From positions 1 to 64,000 of the forward strand of contig JBMYSW010000017.1 in assembly GCA_049603715.1 (NCBI GenBank): DNA of 64,000 nt. The letters are read 5' to 3'. This document shows positions 37,479-45,488 of the stretch, one piece after another (position 1 is the stretch's first letter; every line of letters begins with the position of its first letter). The notes under the pieces are model-generated. The model made no database searches. It saw only the letters and a program-made list of their open reading frames with translations, and had not been told where the DNA came from. Made by a program: the position numbers and the translations under genes. Origin of the DNA: Pontibacterium sp049603715 (GTDB taxonomy: Bacteria > Pseudomonadota > Gammaproteobacteria > Pseudomonadales > Balneatricaceae).

Positions 37479-37496
37479 TAGGCAATTTTTTGCTTA
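37479..37496. promoter_or_regulatory. Candidate enhancer (UAS1) for the DctD-type regulator
   Basis: TAGGCAATTTTTTGCTTA contains GCAA-N4-TTGC in an imperfect palindrome. Its centre lies about 115 bp upstream of the sigma-54 promoter and 34 bp from the second site. Confidence 0.55.
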
Positions 37497-37512
37497 TGGT
37501 TTTTCGAGAGGA

Positions 37513-37530
37513 TAAGCAAAATTTTGCTCA
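37513..37530. promoter_or_regulatory. Candidate enhancer (UAS2) for the DctD-type regulator
   Basis: The 14-bp perfect palindrome AGCAAAATTTTGCT (37515-37528) shares the GCAA-N4-TTGC core with UAS1. The 34-bp centre spacing places both on roughly the same helix face. Confidence 0.6.
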
Positions 37531-37602
37531 TGCTTACTTTGGTTTTTTATTTTTAGTTAATAAATTTCATATAAATCAATAGCTTAACGATTTAAATAAA
37601 GT

Positions 37603-37618
37603 TGGCATTTGGGTTGCT
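37603..37618 (+). promoter_or_regulatory. Sigma-54 promoter of the TRAP-lhgO operon
   Basis: TGGCATTTGGGTTGCT matches the -24/-12 consensus TGGCAC-N5-TTGCW with correct GG-to-GC spacing. Transcription would start near 37629, leaving about 100 bases of leader. Confidence 0.85.
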
Positions 37619-37731
37619 ATAAGTAAAAGGACAAGTTTAGCAGTCACGCGCATTTCACCTAAGGCGACCATTAGTCGTGTTAGGTGGCTGCAAAAACAAC
37701 AATAAAACTCGACTAAAGGAAGCGTACGATC

Positions 37732-38763
37732 ATGACTTTATCTCTTTCTGTTAAAAGCGTGCTAAAAACCACCGCCGTAGCCGCGGCTCTTTCTACTGCG
37801 ATGGCCTCAACCATGGTTAGCGCAGCTGACAACCGCAACTATGTGCTTGCAACCGCGTCTACGGGCGGTACTTACTACCCAGTGGGTGTTGCATTGGCCA
37901 CGCTAACGAAAGTTAAGCTAGAGCCACAATACAAAATGTCTTTGTCTGCCATTAACTCTGCAGGCTCTGGCGAGAACGTAAAGCTTCTTCGTGAAAACGA
38001 AGCACAGTTTGCAATTTTGCAAGGTTTGTACGGCGCATGGGCGTGGGCAGGTGAAGGCCCAGTGGCGGCGTCTGGCCCACAAAAACAACTTCGCTCTGTG
38101 TCTATGCTTTGGCAAAACGTTGAGCAGTTTGTGGTGAAAAGCAAATACGCTGAAACCGGCACCATTGACGACCTAGCGGGTCTACAAAGCACTAAATTCT
38201 CGATTGGTAAAAAGAACTCAGGTACCGAGGGTTCTGGTCGCCAAATTATGAAGGGTTTGGGTTTTGATGCCGATGCGTTCAACTTTGCATACATGGGTTA
38301 CGGCCCAAGTGCTGACGCGCTGCAAAACGGTACTGTTGACGGCATGAACATTCCAGCGGGTGTACCGACCAGCGCGATTACTCGTGCTTATGCTGCCGCC
38401 GGTGATGACATTACTATTTTGGACTTTACCGATGAGCAAATGAAACGTGCGAACGGTAGCTACGACTTGTGGACGCGTTTTGTGATTCCTGCAAACACTT
38501 ACCCAGGTCAAACCAAAGACGTAAACACCATCGCTCAGCCTAACTTCTTGGCTGTACGTGCAGACATCTCTGACGAAGACGTTTACTTGCTAACCAAAGC
38601 AATTTACGAAAACCTTCCTTTCCTAAACGGCATTCACAAAGCAACCAAAGCAATGGCGATCGAAAAAGCGATTGCTGGTCTACCTGTGCCGCTACACCCA
38701 GGTGCTGCTAAGTACTACACCGAAATGGGTCTTAACATCCCAGCGAGCCTAATCGCTAAATAA
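37732..38763 (+). CDS. TAXI-family TRAP transporter solute receptor
   Basis: A 343-residue periplasmic receptor with signal peptide (cleavage likely after MVSA at about residue 31). The TAXI signature appears early (ATASTGGTYYPVGVALATL). FSIGKKNSGTEGSGRQIMKGLG and the late PLHPGAAKYYTEMGL are typical. TAXI receptors serve fused-membrane TRAP systems; characterised ligands include glutamate and related dicarboxylates. Here the linked lhgO and the DctBD pair suggest 2-hydroxyglutarate or a similar compound. GGAAG is upstream of the ATG. Confidence 0.92.
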   Translation: MTLSLSVKSVLKTTAVAAALSTAMASTMVSAADNRNYVLATASTGGTYYPVGVALATLTKVKLEPQYKMSLSAINSAGSGENVKLLRENEAQFAILQGLYGAWAWAGEGPVAASGPQKQLRSVSMLWQNVEQFVVKSKYAETGTIDDLAGLQSTKFSIGKKNSGTEGSGRQIMKGLGFDADAFNFAYMGYGPSADALQNGTVDGMNIPAGVPTSAITRAYAAAGDDITILDFTDEQMKRANGSYDLWTRFVIPANTYPGQTKDVNTIAQPNFLAVRADISDEDVYLLTKAIYENLPFLNGIHKATKAMAIEKAIAGLPVPLHPGAAKYYTEMGLNIPASLIAK

Positions 38764-38782
38764 CCAACGCTGTTGGCCCTAT

Positions 38783-38806
38783 GCTCCACACCTTTGGGTG
38801 TGGGGC
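38783..38806 (+). repeat. Intergenic hairpin 1 between TRAP receptor and permease
   Basis: GCTCCACACC and GGTGTGGGGC form a ten-pair stem (one G-U) with loop TTTG, 20 bp after the receptor stop. No U-run follows, so it probably shields the receptor message rather than ending transcription. Confidence 0.65.
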
Positions 38807-38811
38807 CTTAA

Positions 38812-38833
38812 GCGAGTGGTTTTGGCCACTCGC
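38812..38833 (+). repeat. Intergenic hairpin 2 between TRAP receptor and permease
   Basis: GCGAGTGG and CCACTCGC form a perfect eight-pair stem with a six-base loop, directly after hairpin 1. The tandem pair suggests segmental mRNA stability. Confidence 0.65.
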
Positions 38834-38930
38834 ACATCAGTATCACCTAAGATAAAAAGCTGTTTTGATTCGTCGTGCAACCTCGGCCGTGGAGGCTTGC
38901 ATAGGTGCGTCAATTCATTGGAGTTATGCC

Positions 38931-41114
38931 ATGAGCCAAGGCACATCCTCACACAATCAAGCCGCCAACTCGCCCGAGCGAGCCAGCGAAGGGGAGTTAG
39001 ACTCCCAAACAAAAGAAACTTTAAAAGGCATGGAGCTAAGCCAGCGTTCTGAGCAGTCGGCCAGTGGTCGCGCGGTGTATTGGATCGGTGTGTTATTTGC
39101 CTTAGCTCATATCTATTTTAATACCCTCGGCACCTTACCTGAGTTGTGGGTGGCAGGTATCCACTTTGGTGGTTTTGCACTGATTTGTGCGCTTATGGTA
39201 CCTGCTGCCAAAGCCAGCCGTTTTGCCAATAGCAAAGGTATGTTGCTGTTAGATGTGGCCATTGGCCTCGTGGCGGTGGCGAGTGTGGTTTACCTTATTT
39301 TGGCGGAAGACGCGCTTTATGCCCGTGGTGTGAGCTTTGTCACCTCTGACTGGGTGTTTGCCTTTTTAGCCATTGCCGTTGCACTTGAGATGACGCGCCG
39401 AACCACTGGCTGGTTTATTCCGTGTTTAATTGTGTTCTCTTTAACCTATGTGTTTTGGTGGGGGCAATACGTCGGCGGTATCTTCCAGTTTCCGGGCTTA
39501 AGCCTAGAGACGGTGCTTTATCGCAGTTACTTCTCGTCTGAGGGCATGTTTGGTTCTATTGCCCGTATTTCGTGGACCTTTGTGTTCATGTTTATTTTGT
39601 TTGGTGCCTTTTTGGTTAAGTCGGGCGCTGGCGACTTTATTATTGAGCTTAGCCGTTGTGCGGCTGGCAAGTTTGTCGGCGGCCCGGGCTTTGTAGCGGT
39701 ATTAGGCTCGGGTTTGATGGGCTCGGTTTCGGGTTCGTCGGTAGCCAATACAGTGTCCACCGGTGTTATCACTATTCCGCTAATGCAACGCGCGGGTTTT
39801 CCACCTAAGTTTGCAGCCGGTGTTGAGGCCGCAGCGTCTACGGGAGGGCAGCTTATGCCTCCAGTGATGGGTGCAGGTGCGTTTATTATGGCGTCTTACA
39901 CCCAGCTCCCTTACGTGGATATTGTGGCGGCTGCGGCTTTGCCTGCCTTGTTATACTTCTTATCAGTAGGCTTTTTTGTTCGTGTCGAAGCGGTGCGCAG
40001 TGGTGTGGTACCTATTAAAGACGAAAGCCTGCCTTCGTTAAAAGAAGTGCTTAAAGGCGGCTGGCATTACCTGTTGCCCTTGGCGTGTTTGGTGGCGTTG
40101 CTGATTTATGGCTTTACGCCAACCTATGCCGCGGGTTTGTCCATTATCTCGGTTGTGGTGGCCTCTTGGTTATCTAAAAACCCGATGGGGCCAAAAGATA
40201 TTCTCGATGCGCTGGCGCAAGGCTCCAAAAACATGGCCACAACGGCGATGCTGCTTGTTGCTGTAGGTTTGATTGTTAACGTAGTCGCGATGACCGGTGT
40301 GGGTAATACCTTCTCATTGATGGTGACAGATTGGGCCAGCGGAAGCCTGATGATTACTCTTATTTTAGTGGCCTTGGCATCGTTAATTTTAGGCATGGGT
40401 TTGCCCGTAACGGCGTCTTACATTGTCTTGGCCACCTTGTCGGCACCTGCTATTTACCAGCTCATTGCGAATGCTGAGCTGGTGAGCATGATCACCGAAG
40501 GCCGTTTGCCAGAAATGGCCAAAATGATCTTTATGTTGATCGACCCAGAAGCCATGACCAAATTGGCTGGCCCAATGCCAGAAGCCCAAGCCTTGGCATT
40601 ATTGGATGCCGTGCCAGACGACTTTAAAGGTCAGCTAATGGAACAGGCGATTGCGCCCGAAACCTTGGCGATGATGCTACTATCGGCACATATGATTATC
40701 TTTTGGCTATCGCAAGACAGTAACGTGACACCACCTGTGTGCTTAACCGCTTTTGCGGCGGCTGCGATTGCCAAAACTCCGCCAATGGCGACAGGTTTTA
40801 TGGCTTGGAAGGTCGCAAAAGGTTTGTACATTGTGCCAGTGCTTTTCGCCTACACGGCGTTAATTGGTGGCACCACGGCAGAGGTCTTGCAGATCTTCTT
40901 GTTTGCAGTGGTGGGTATTTATGGCTTGGTTGGCTTTATGGAAGGTTACCTAGAGGGCAAGCTAAATATTGCATTACGTGTGCTAAGCGGTGCTGTTGGG
41001 CTGGTGTTGCTGTGGCCACACGACTACCTCGTCGCCAACTTGGTGTGTGTGGTGCTGTTTGCGCTTATCTTTTGGTTTAGTAAACGGACCAGCGCACAGG
41101 TTAAAATGGCGTAA
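38931..41114 (+). CDS. TRAP transporter fused permease (DctQM, TAXI-associated)
   Basis: A 727-residue membrane protein with the small four-helix DctQ-like part (residues about 50-210) fused to the large DctM-like part. The DctM part carries GLMGSVSGSSVANTVSTGVITIPLMQRAGF and ASTGGQLMPPVMGAGAFIMASY, signatures of the TRAP 4TM/12TM fused type. Start at ATG 38931 with GGAG upstream; the frame is open to 38865 but without a start signal. It would import the ligand of the TAXI receptor using a sodium or proton gradient. A loop of about 60 residues near 540-600 is hydrophilic and less conserved. Confidence 0.92.
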   Translation: MSQGTSSHNQAANSPERASEGELDSQTKETLKGMELSQRSEQSASGRAVYWIGVLFALAHIYFNTLGTLPELWVAGIHFGGFALICALMVPAAKASRFANSKGMLLLDVAIGLVAVASVVYLILAEDALYARGVSFVTSDWVFAFLAIAVALEMTRRTTGWFIPCLIVFSLTYVFWWGQYVGGIFQFPGLSLETVLYRSYFSSEGMFGSIARISWTFVFMFILFGAFLVKSGAGDFIIELSRCAAGKFVGGPGFVAVLGSGLMGSVSGSSVANTVSTGVITIPLMQRAGFPPKFAAGVEAAASTGGQLMPPVMGAGAFIMASYTQLPYVDIVAAAALPALLYFLSVGFFVRVEAVRSGVVPIKDESLPSLKEVLKGGWHYLLPLACLVALLIYGFTPTYAAGLSIISVVVASWLSKNPMGPKDILDALAQGSKNMATTAMLLVAVGLIVNVVAMTGVGNTFSLMVTDWASGSLMITLILVALASLILGMGLPVTASYIVLATLSAPAIYQLIANAELVSMITEGRLPEMAKMIFMLIDPEAMTKLAGPMPEAQALALLDAVPDDFKGQLMEQAIAPETLAMMLLSAHMIIFWLSQDSNVTPPVCLTAFAAAAIAKTPPMATGFMAWKVAKGLYIVPVLFAYTALIGGTTAEVLQIFLFAVVGIYGLVGFMEGYLEGKLNIALRVLSGAVGLVLLWPHDYLVANLVCVVLFALIFWFSKRTSAQVKMA

Positions 41115-41118
41115 ACCG

Positions 41119-41150
41119 AGCTGAGCTGGGTCCTTTTAGGGGGCTCAGCT
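41119..41150 (+). repeat. Intergenic hairpin between TRAP permease and lhgO
   Basis: AGCTGAGC and GCTCAGCT form a perfect eight-pair stem around a 16-base loop. No T-run follows. Like the two hairpins upstream it lies at a gene junction of the same operon. Confidence 0.6.
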
Positions 41151-41181
41151 TGTTCGCTATTCAGCTTTAAGGACAGCCCTC

Positions 41182-42381
41182 ATGAACAACAGCTTTGATT
41201 TTATTGTACTCGGCGGCGGAATATTAGGTATGGCCACCGCTCGCACCTTGCAAGGGCGATACCCTGACGCCTCAATTGTGGTACTTGAAAAAGAATCGGC
41301 GTTGGCTAGCCATCAAACGGGTCGTAACTCGGGTGTGATTCACGCCGGGGTGTACTACAAGCCCGGTAGTTTAAAGGCTGATTTTTGTAAGCGTGGCAAC
41401 ATCGCTACCAAGGCTTTTTGCGATGAATTTGGTGTTGAGTATAAGGTGCCCGGTAAGCTCTTAGTGGCAACCAGCGACCTAGAAGAAGAGCGCATGGAAG
41501 GCTTGATTGACCGTTGCGAGCAAAATGGCATCGCTCACGAGCGTGTTGATCAAGCAGGGTTGCGTGAGCTTGAGCCTAATATTGCGGGGCAGGCGGCGAT
41601 TTATGTGCCTAGCTCGGGTATCGTCAATTACGCCCACATCGTGCAGCGAATGGCTGAGCAGTTTAGTGCGGCTGGTGGCATTGTTCGTTTATCGACACAG
41701 GTCACGCAAGTACAAACCTCGGCGCAGCATGTAGAGGTAAATACCACGCAGGGTAAGCTCAAAGGCGGCTTTTTGGTGTCGTGTGGCGGCCTAATGTCTG
41801 ACCGATTAGTGGCCATGTTAGGCGAAAAGCCAAGCTTCAAAATTATTCCTTTTAGGGGTGAATATTTTAAGTTGCCAGAGCAAAAGCAGTCGCTAGTAAC
41901 ACGCATGATTTACCCGATACCTGACCCGCAGTTTCCGTTTTTGGGCGTGCATTTAACCCCCATGGTTAACGGTGATTTAACCGTTGGCCCTAACGCCGTA
42001 TTGGCGATGGGGCGAGAGGCTTATCAAAAAACCGATGTTAACCTTGGCGATATGCTAGAAATGGCAGGGTACTCGGGGATGCGAGCCATATTAATGCGTC
42101 ACTTTAAAACCAGTGTGATGGAGCTTAAAAACAGCCTATACCGTCCGGGATACCTTAAGTTGGTGCAAAAATATTGCCCGCAATTAAGCCTTGCTGACCT
42201 CAAGTCTTACCCTTCGGGTATTCGGGCGCAGGCGGTTTACCCTAATGGCGATTTAGTGGATGACTTTTTGTTTGTCGAAGCGCCGAGAGCCTTAGTGGTT
42301 GCCAATGCACCTTCGCCCGCGGCTACGTCGGCTATTCCTATTTCTGAGCACATTGTCGACCGGGTTGCCGCGATGCTTTAG
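41182..42381 (+). CDS. lhgO: L-2-hydroxyglutarate oxidase/dehydrogenase LhgO
   Basis: A 399-residue FAD enzyme that oxidises L-2-hydroxyglutarate to 2-oxoglutarate, feeding electrons to the respiratory chain. The FAD motif is FIVLGGGILGMATA (near residue 10) with LEKE at the end of the second strand. The signature HQTGRNSGVIHAGVYYKPGSLKA and the C-terminal SYPSGIRAQAVYPNGDLVDDF and NAPSPAATSAIPI match LhgO. AAGGA lies upstream. It is the last gene before the terminator, in operon with the TAXI-TRAP system. Confidence 0.94.
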   Translation: MNNSFDFIVLGGGILGMATARTLQGRYPDASIVVLEKESALASHQTGRNSGVIHAGVYYKPGSLKADFCKRGNIATKAFCDEFGVEYKVPGKLLVATSDLEEERMEGLIDRCEQNGIAHERVDQAGLRELEPNIAGQAAIYVPSSGIVNYAHIVQRMAEQFSAAGGIVRLSTQVTQVQTSAQHVEVNTTQGKLKGGFLVSCGGLMSDRLVAMLGEKPSFKIIPFRGEYFKLPEQKQSLVTRMIYPIPDPQFPFLGVHLTPMVNGDLTVGPNAVLAMGREAYQKTDVNLGDMLEMAGYSGMRAILMRHFKTSVMELKNSLYRPGYLKLVQKYCPQLSLADLKSYPSGIRAQAVYPNGDLVDDFLFVEAPRALVVANAPSPAATSAIPISEHIVDRVAAML

Positions 42382-42415
42382 TGTGGCGGCTCAGCCGATT
42401 GGCTCAGATTTATTG

Positions 42416-42446
42416 AATGCCTCTTGCGTCCCAAGGGGCATTTTTT
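42416..42446 (+). terminator. Rho-independent terminator of the TRAP-lhgO operon
   Basis: AATGCCTCTTG and CAAGGGGCATT form an 11-pair stem (one G-U) with loop CGTCC followed by a T-run, 35 bp after the lhgO stop. Confidence 0.93.
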
Positions 42447-42579
42447 ATGATGGCCCATGTCGAAAGTGAGCGAATAGCCGAAACCTGCATAAAAACGACT
42501 ACCAGTCGGTGACTAAAAGTAGTTAATTAAATGGGCTCGATTTGCCCCGTTTATGGCAATTTAGACTAGGCTTAAAACC

Positions 42580-42775
42580 AAGTGCAAAAAGGAAACGTCA
42601 CATTCGCACAGCGACGGCGCTAAAAGGATTGCGTCGCGCATCAAGGAGTCAGTAACGGAACTGAGTGCCTTCTGTTCAGGGCGAGGTCACAAAGGCTTCA
42701 CAAGCCCATCAAGAAAGTGCCCAAGGATGAAATTACCCAAATAAACTGTGTACGTTCATTCGTGAGGTCATTTTT
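42580..42775 (+). ncRNA. Candidate structured RNA or leader with repeated GGA motifs
   Basis: Between the lhgO terminator and the small peptide gene I see five GGA motifs (AAAGGAAA, AAAGGATT, CAAGGAGT, AACGGAAC, CAAGGATG). Several sit in predicted loops: GTGC...GCAC, GCGACG...CGTCGC, CAGT-AACGGA-ACTG, and GGCTT-CAC-AAGCC. This layout is reminiscent of CsrA/RsmE-binding RNAs. No promoter or terminator for a free sRNA was found, so a 5' leader of the 42776 peptide is equally possible. This is inference from sequence pattern only. Confidence 0.3.
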
Positions 42776-42859
42776 ATGTCGATGGTGCAATATCTGCCTT
42801 TGTTTTTAGCGGTGCTGGCTGGGTTTTTGGCAGGCTTTGTCATCGGTCGCAGCTTTTAG
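42776..42859 (+). CDS. 27-residue predicted membrane peptide
   Basis: ATG 42776 opens a 27-codon frame ending with TAG at 42857. It starts MSMVQYLPL, then one continuous hydrophobic helix of about 17 residues (Leu, Ala, Phe, Val, Gly) and a basic end, IGRSF. GAGG lies about nine bases upstream. The peptide would span the membrane once. It is too short for usual gene calls, and no family can be assigned. Confidence 0.5.
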   Translation: MSMVQYLPLFLAVLAGFLAGFVIGRSF

Positions 42860-43032
42860 CTCGTTGGCGGGTTTGGTACGCGCTGGCCGCCTGTGACTTA
42901 CATCAAGTAAGTTGTACTTCCCATGATTTTTGTGGGGTAGGGCGCTAACTTTGTAGCCCTTGGGTGATCTTATCCCGTGAGACCACCCGTAACTTATGCG
43001 ACAATTGATTCTTATTTTCATCTAGGTGTTTG

Positions 43033-44310
43033 GTGAGGTTTGTCTTGTCGCTTACAGCTTTTTGCGCGCGTGCGGGTCGTGTTGTCTTGTCGGTTGCTTT
43101 TTTGTCTGCCCTAGTGGCCTGTGGCGAAGTCAATAAACCACCTGAAGGGTTCAAATTACAAACAGGGCCCCACAGCAGTATGCGAAATGGCGGCGAGCAT
43201 AAGCGCCCACCACAAAATCCAAGTGCCGACTCTGTTCAGCAGCAGTTATTGGTGAGCTTAGGCGGCCAGCTGTTTTTTGATACCAACCTTTCGCTGCATC
43301 GCAACCAGTCCTGTGCGACCTGTCATTCACCTGCTGCCGCGTTTAGCGACCCTACGCATCAGGCGGTTTCGTTAGGCTCTATTGAAGGTAAAGTCGGTGG
43401 TCGTAATACACCGACCATCGCCTACAGCCGATTTTCACCCCGATTTGGTTTAAATGCCGAGGGGCACCCTCGTGGTGGTCAGTTTTGGGATGGTCGCGCC
43501 CGTGGTTTAAAAGCACAGGCATCGGGCCCTATTTTTAACCCCGTGGAAATGGCACTACCACGCCCTAAGGTGTTGGTGGAGCGTATCAGCGAAAACCCTC
43601 ACTACGTTAAAACTCTTACGCGTGCCTTTGGAGATGAGGTACTCAAGCGACCAGAGCGCTTAGTAAGTGCCGTGGCCGATAGCCTACAAGCCTTTGAGCA
43701 AACCGATACCTTCTCGCCGTTTAACTCAAAATATGACCGCTTTTTGCGTGGCGAGGAAGAGCTGACGCCGCAAGAAGAGTTGGGCCGCACGCTGTTCTTT
43801 TCGCAGCAGTTTACTAACTGTAACCAATGTCATCAGCTGGCACGCACCAGCCGCTCTAAGCGCGAAGTATTTACCAACTTCACCTTTCACAATATTGGTG
43901 TCCCTAAAAACCCAGCGCTTGATCAGCCAACGGATATGGGTTTGGCAGGGAATGCCAACTTTGACCAAACGGTACACCCAACTCACCCGCACAAAAATCA
44001 CCACGGCAAATTTAAAGTGCCGACCTTGCGTAACGTCGAGTTAACGGCTCCGTATATGCACAATGGGGTATTTAACGACCTTAAAACCGTGGTGCAGTTT
44101 TATAACAAGTACAACAGTCGTTCGGTGGTGGCGCAAACCAATCCAGAAACTGGCTTACCTTGGGGGCCTGCCGAGGTGCCTGAGTCTTTGTCGCTCAAAG
44201 AGCTGGAGTTTGGCCCTGCATTGGATGAAGTACGTGTAGACGCCTTGGTCGCCTTCTTAAAAACGTTAACGGACGAGCCGTATCGCATGGCCGCGAATGC
44301 GGCACAGTAA
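43033..44310 (+). CDS. Di-heme cytochrome c peroxidase (MauG/CCP family) lipoprotein
   Basis: About 425 residues with two c-type heme sites, CATCH near residue 95 and CNQCH near 264. The peroxidase domain also shows GGRNTPTI, GGQFWDGRARGL and PTLRNVELTAPYMHNGVF. The N-terminus has a hydrophobic segment ending ALVAC, a lipobox giving a lipid-modified Cys at about residue 30. It should sit in the periplasmic face of a membrane and reduce peroxide or oxidise a partner. The start is uncertain: GTG 43033 is used, a TTG three bases earlier is possible. The rsuA-type gene begins just downstream. Confidence 0.87.
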   Translation: MRFVLSLTAFCARAGRVVLSVAFLSALVACGEVNKPPEGFKLQTGPHSSMRNGGEHKRPPQNPSADSVQQQLLVSLGGQLFFDTNLSLHRNQSCATCHSPAAAFSDPTHQAVSLGSIEGKVGGRNTPTIAYSRFSPRFGLNAEGHPRGGQFWDGRARGLKAQASGPIFNPVEMALPRPKVLVERISENPHYVKTLTRAFGDEVLKRPERLVSAVADSLQAFEQTDTFSPFNSKYDRFLRGEEELTPQEELGRTLFFSQQFTNCNQCHQLARTSRSKREVFTNFTFHNIGVPKNPALDQPTDMGLAGNANFDQTVHPTHPHKNHHGKFKVPTLRNVELTAPYMHNGVFNDLKTVVQFYNKYNSRSVVAQTNPETGLPWGPAEVPESLSLKELEFGPALDEVRVDALVAFLKTLTDEPYRMAANAAQ

Positions 44311-44320
44311 TGGCACTGAA

Positions 44321-45046
44321 ATGGTATTAAAGTCTAGTCGGCTCGATCGTTACATTAGCCAGCACACGCCCTTTGCAAAGGGCGAGGTGCGCCTGTTACT
44401 GGCGCAAAAGCGAGTGCTGGTAGATGGAGTTTTGGCCACATCAGTGGGGCAGGCTGTCACGGGGTTTTCTAAAATCACCGTGGATGACACCGTCTTACCT
44501 CATCAGCAGGGCTGTTATGTGATGATGCATAAGCCTGTTGGAGTGGTCAGTGCCACTAAAGATGCTGAACACACCACCGTGTTGGATTTGCTGCAAGCAC
44601 AATCGCCTGACCTATGGAAAGCGGGTTTACACATTGTTGGGCGGTTAGACCTGAACTCAAGCGGCCTGTTACTGCTCACCAATGACAGCCGTTGGTCGAG
44701 TGCATTAATGGATGCCAGTAGCAAGGTCGCAAAGCGGTACTATGTCGAGGTGGAAGGGCCTATTTCTAATGCCTGTATTGAGGCCTTTGCTCGGGGTATG
44801 CATTTTCCGTTTGAGGATATCACAACGCGCCCTGCAACGTTGACGCGCTTGTCGGCAAATACGGCTTATGTGACGCTGACGGAGGGGCGCTATCATCAAA
44901 TAAAGCGCATGTTTGGCCGCTTTAGAAACCCCGTGACCGTGATTCACCGTTTAAGTGTGGGAAGCATCGAACTCGACCCCGATTTGTTGCAAGGACAAAG
45001 TCGAATGCTTACGGCGGATGAAATCGCCAGTGCGTATGCTGGTTAG
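44321..45046 (+). CDS. rsuA: RsuA-family 16S rRNA pseudouridine synthase
   Basis: A 241-residue enzyme with an N-terminal S4 RNA-binding domain (RLDRYISQHTPFAKGEVRLLL) and the catalytic pseudouridine synthase domain. Catalytic Asp is in VGRLDLNSSGLLLLTND. The late EGRYHQIKRMFGRFRNPV is characteristic. The family (RsuA/RluB/E/F) modifies one rRNA uridine; RsuA (U516) fits best by length. ATG 44321 agrees with the family start; an upstream in-frame ATG overlaps the peroxidase gene and adds eight unlikely residues. Confidence 0.88.
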   Translation: MVLKSSRLDRYISQHTPFAKGEVRLLLAQKRVLVDGVLATSVGQAVTGFSKITVDDTVLPHQQGCYVMMHKPVGVVSATKDAEHTTVLDLLQAQSPDLWKAGLHIVGRLDLNSSGLLLLTNDSRWSSALMDASSKVAKRYYVEVEGPISNACIEAFARGMHFPFEDITTRPATLTRLSANTAYVTLTEGRYHQIKRMFGRFRNPVTVIHRLSVGSIELDPDLLQGQSRMLTADEIASAYAG

Positions 45047-45360
45047 GTCACAGAATCTGAGCTAGGTCTCTTACCTTGCTCGTCGTAGCGCCCAATAGCG
45101 CTCTCACTACTTTTATCTCTCTTATCTCTCGATTTGTAGTATCCACTGCGACGAATAACGTCAGGCTTATTCTTTAACGCGTATTAACTGGCCAGATGTA
45201 AAGGTGAGAAGATAAGCGATGTGAAGGGCATGAGCCTAAACCAAAGGCTTTAGATGGATTTAAAGGCGGGTTCGTCAGAAGGTTAGCGACTGGAGCGGTG
45301 GGTAAATAGAAGGCTAGAGCGAGCAGAGAAGGGAGACGGAAAAACAAATACCCAAAACGT
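45047..45360. other. Intergenic region without a supportable gene
   Basis: About 310 bp. Only short open frames without start signals. Repeated CTCTTATCTCTC-like pyrimidine stretches occur near 45105-45130. Nothing else is evident before the terminator at 45361. Confidence 0.4.
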
Positions 45361-45394
45361 AAAATGCCGTTTACAAGATTAGTTGTAAACGGCA
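45361..45394 (-). terminator. Rho-independent terminator (minus strand)
   Basis: TGCCGTTTACAA and TTGTAAACGGCA form a perfect 12-pair stem with a six-base loop. On the minus strand it is followed by TTTTACGTTTT. It lies about 95 bp after the stop of the 72-residue gene. Confidence 0.85.
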
Positions 45395-45488
45395 AGTTCT
45401 GGTACTGAATGCTTCATCACAAAATCCTTATTCCTGGGACTGTGAGTGGCATGAGCAGTTGCTCAACCATTGGGTTTATTCGACCGGC

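Noticed and set aside
45041..45170. Minus-strand open stretch reading VIRRSGYYKSRDKRDK and onward
   Set aside because: It has no start codon or ribosome binding site and overlaps the end of rsuA; it could be a decayed fragment but cannot be supported.
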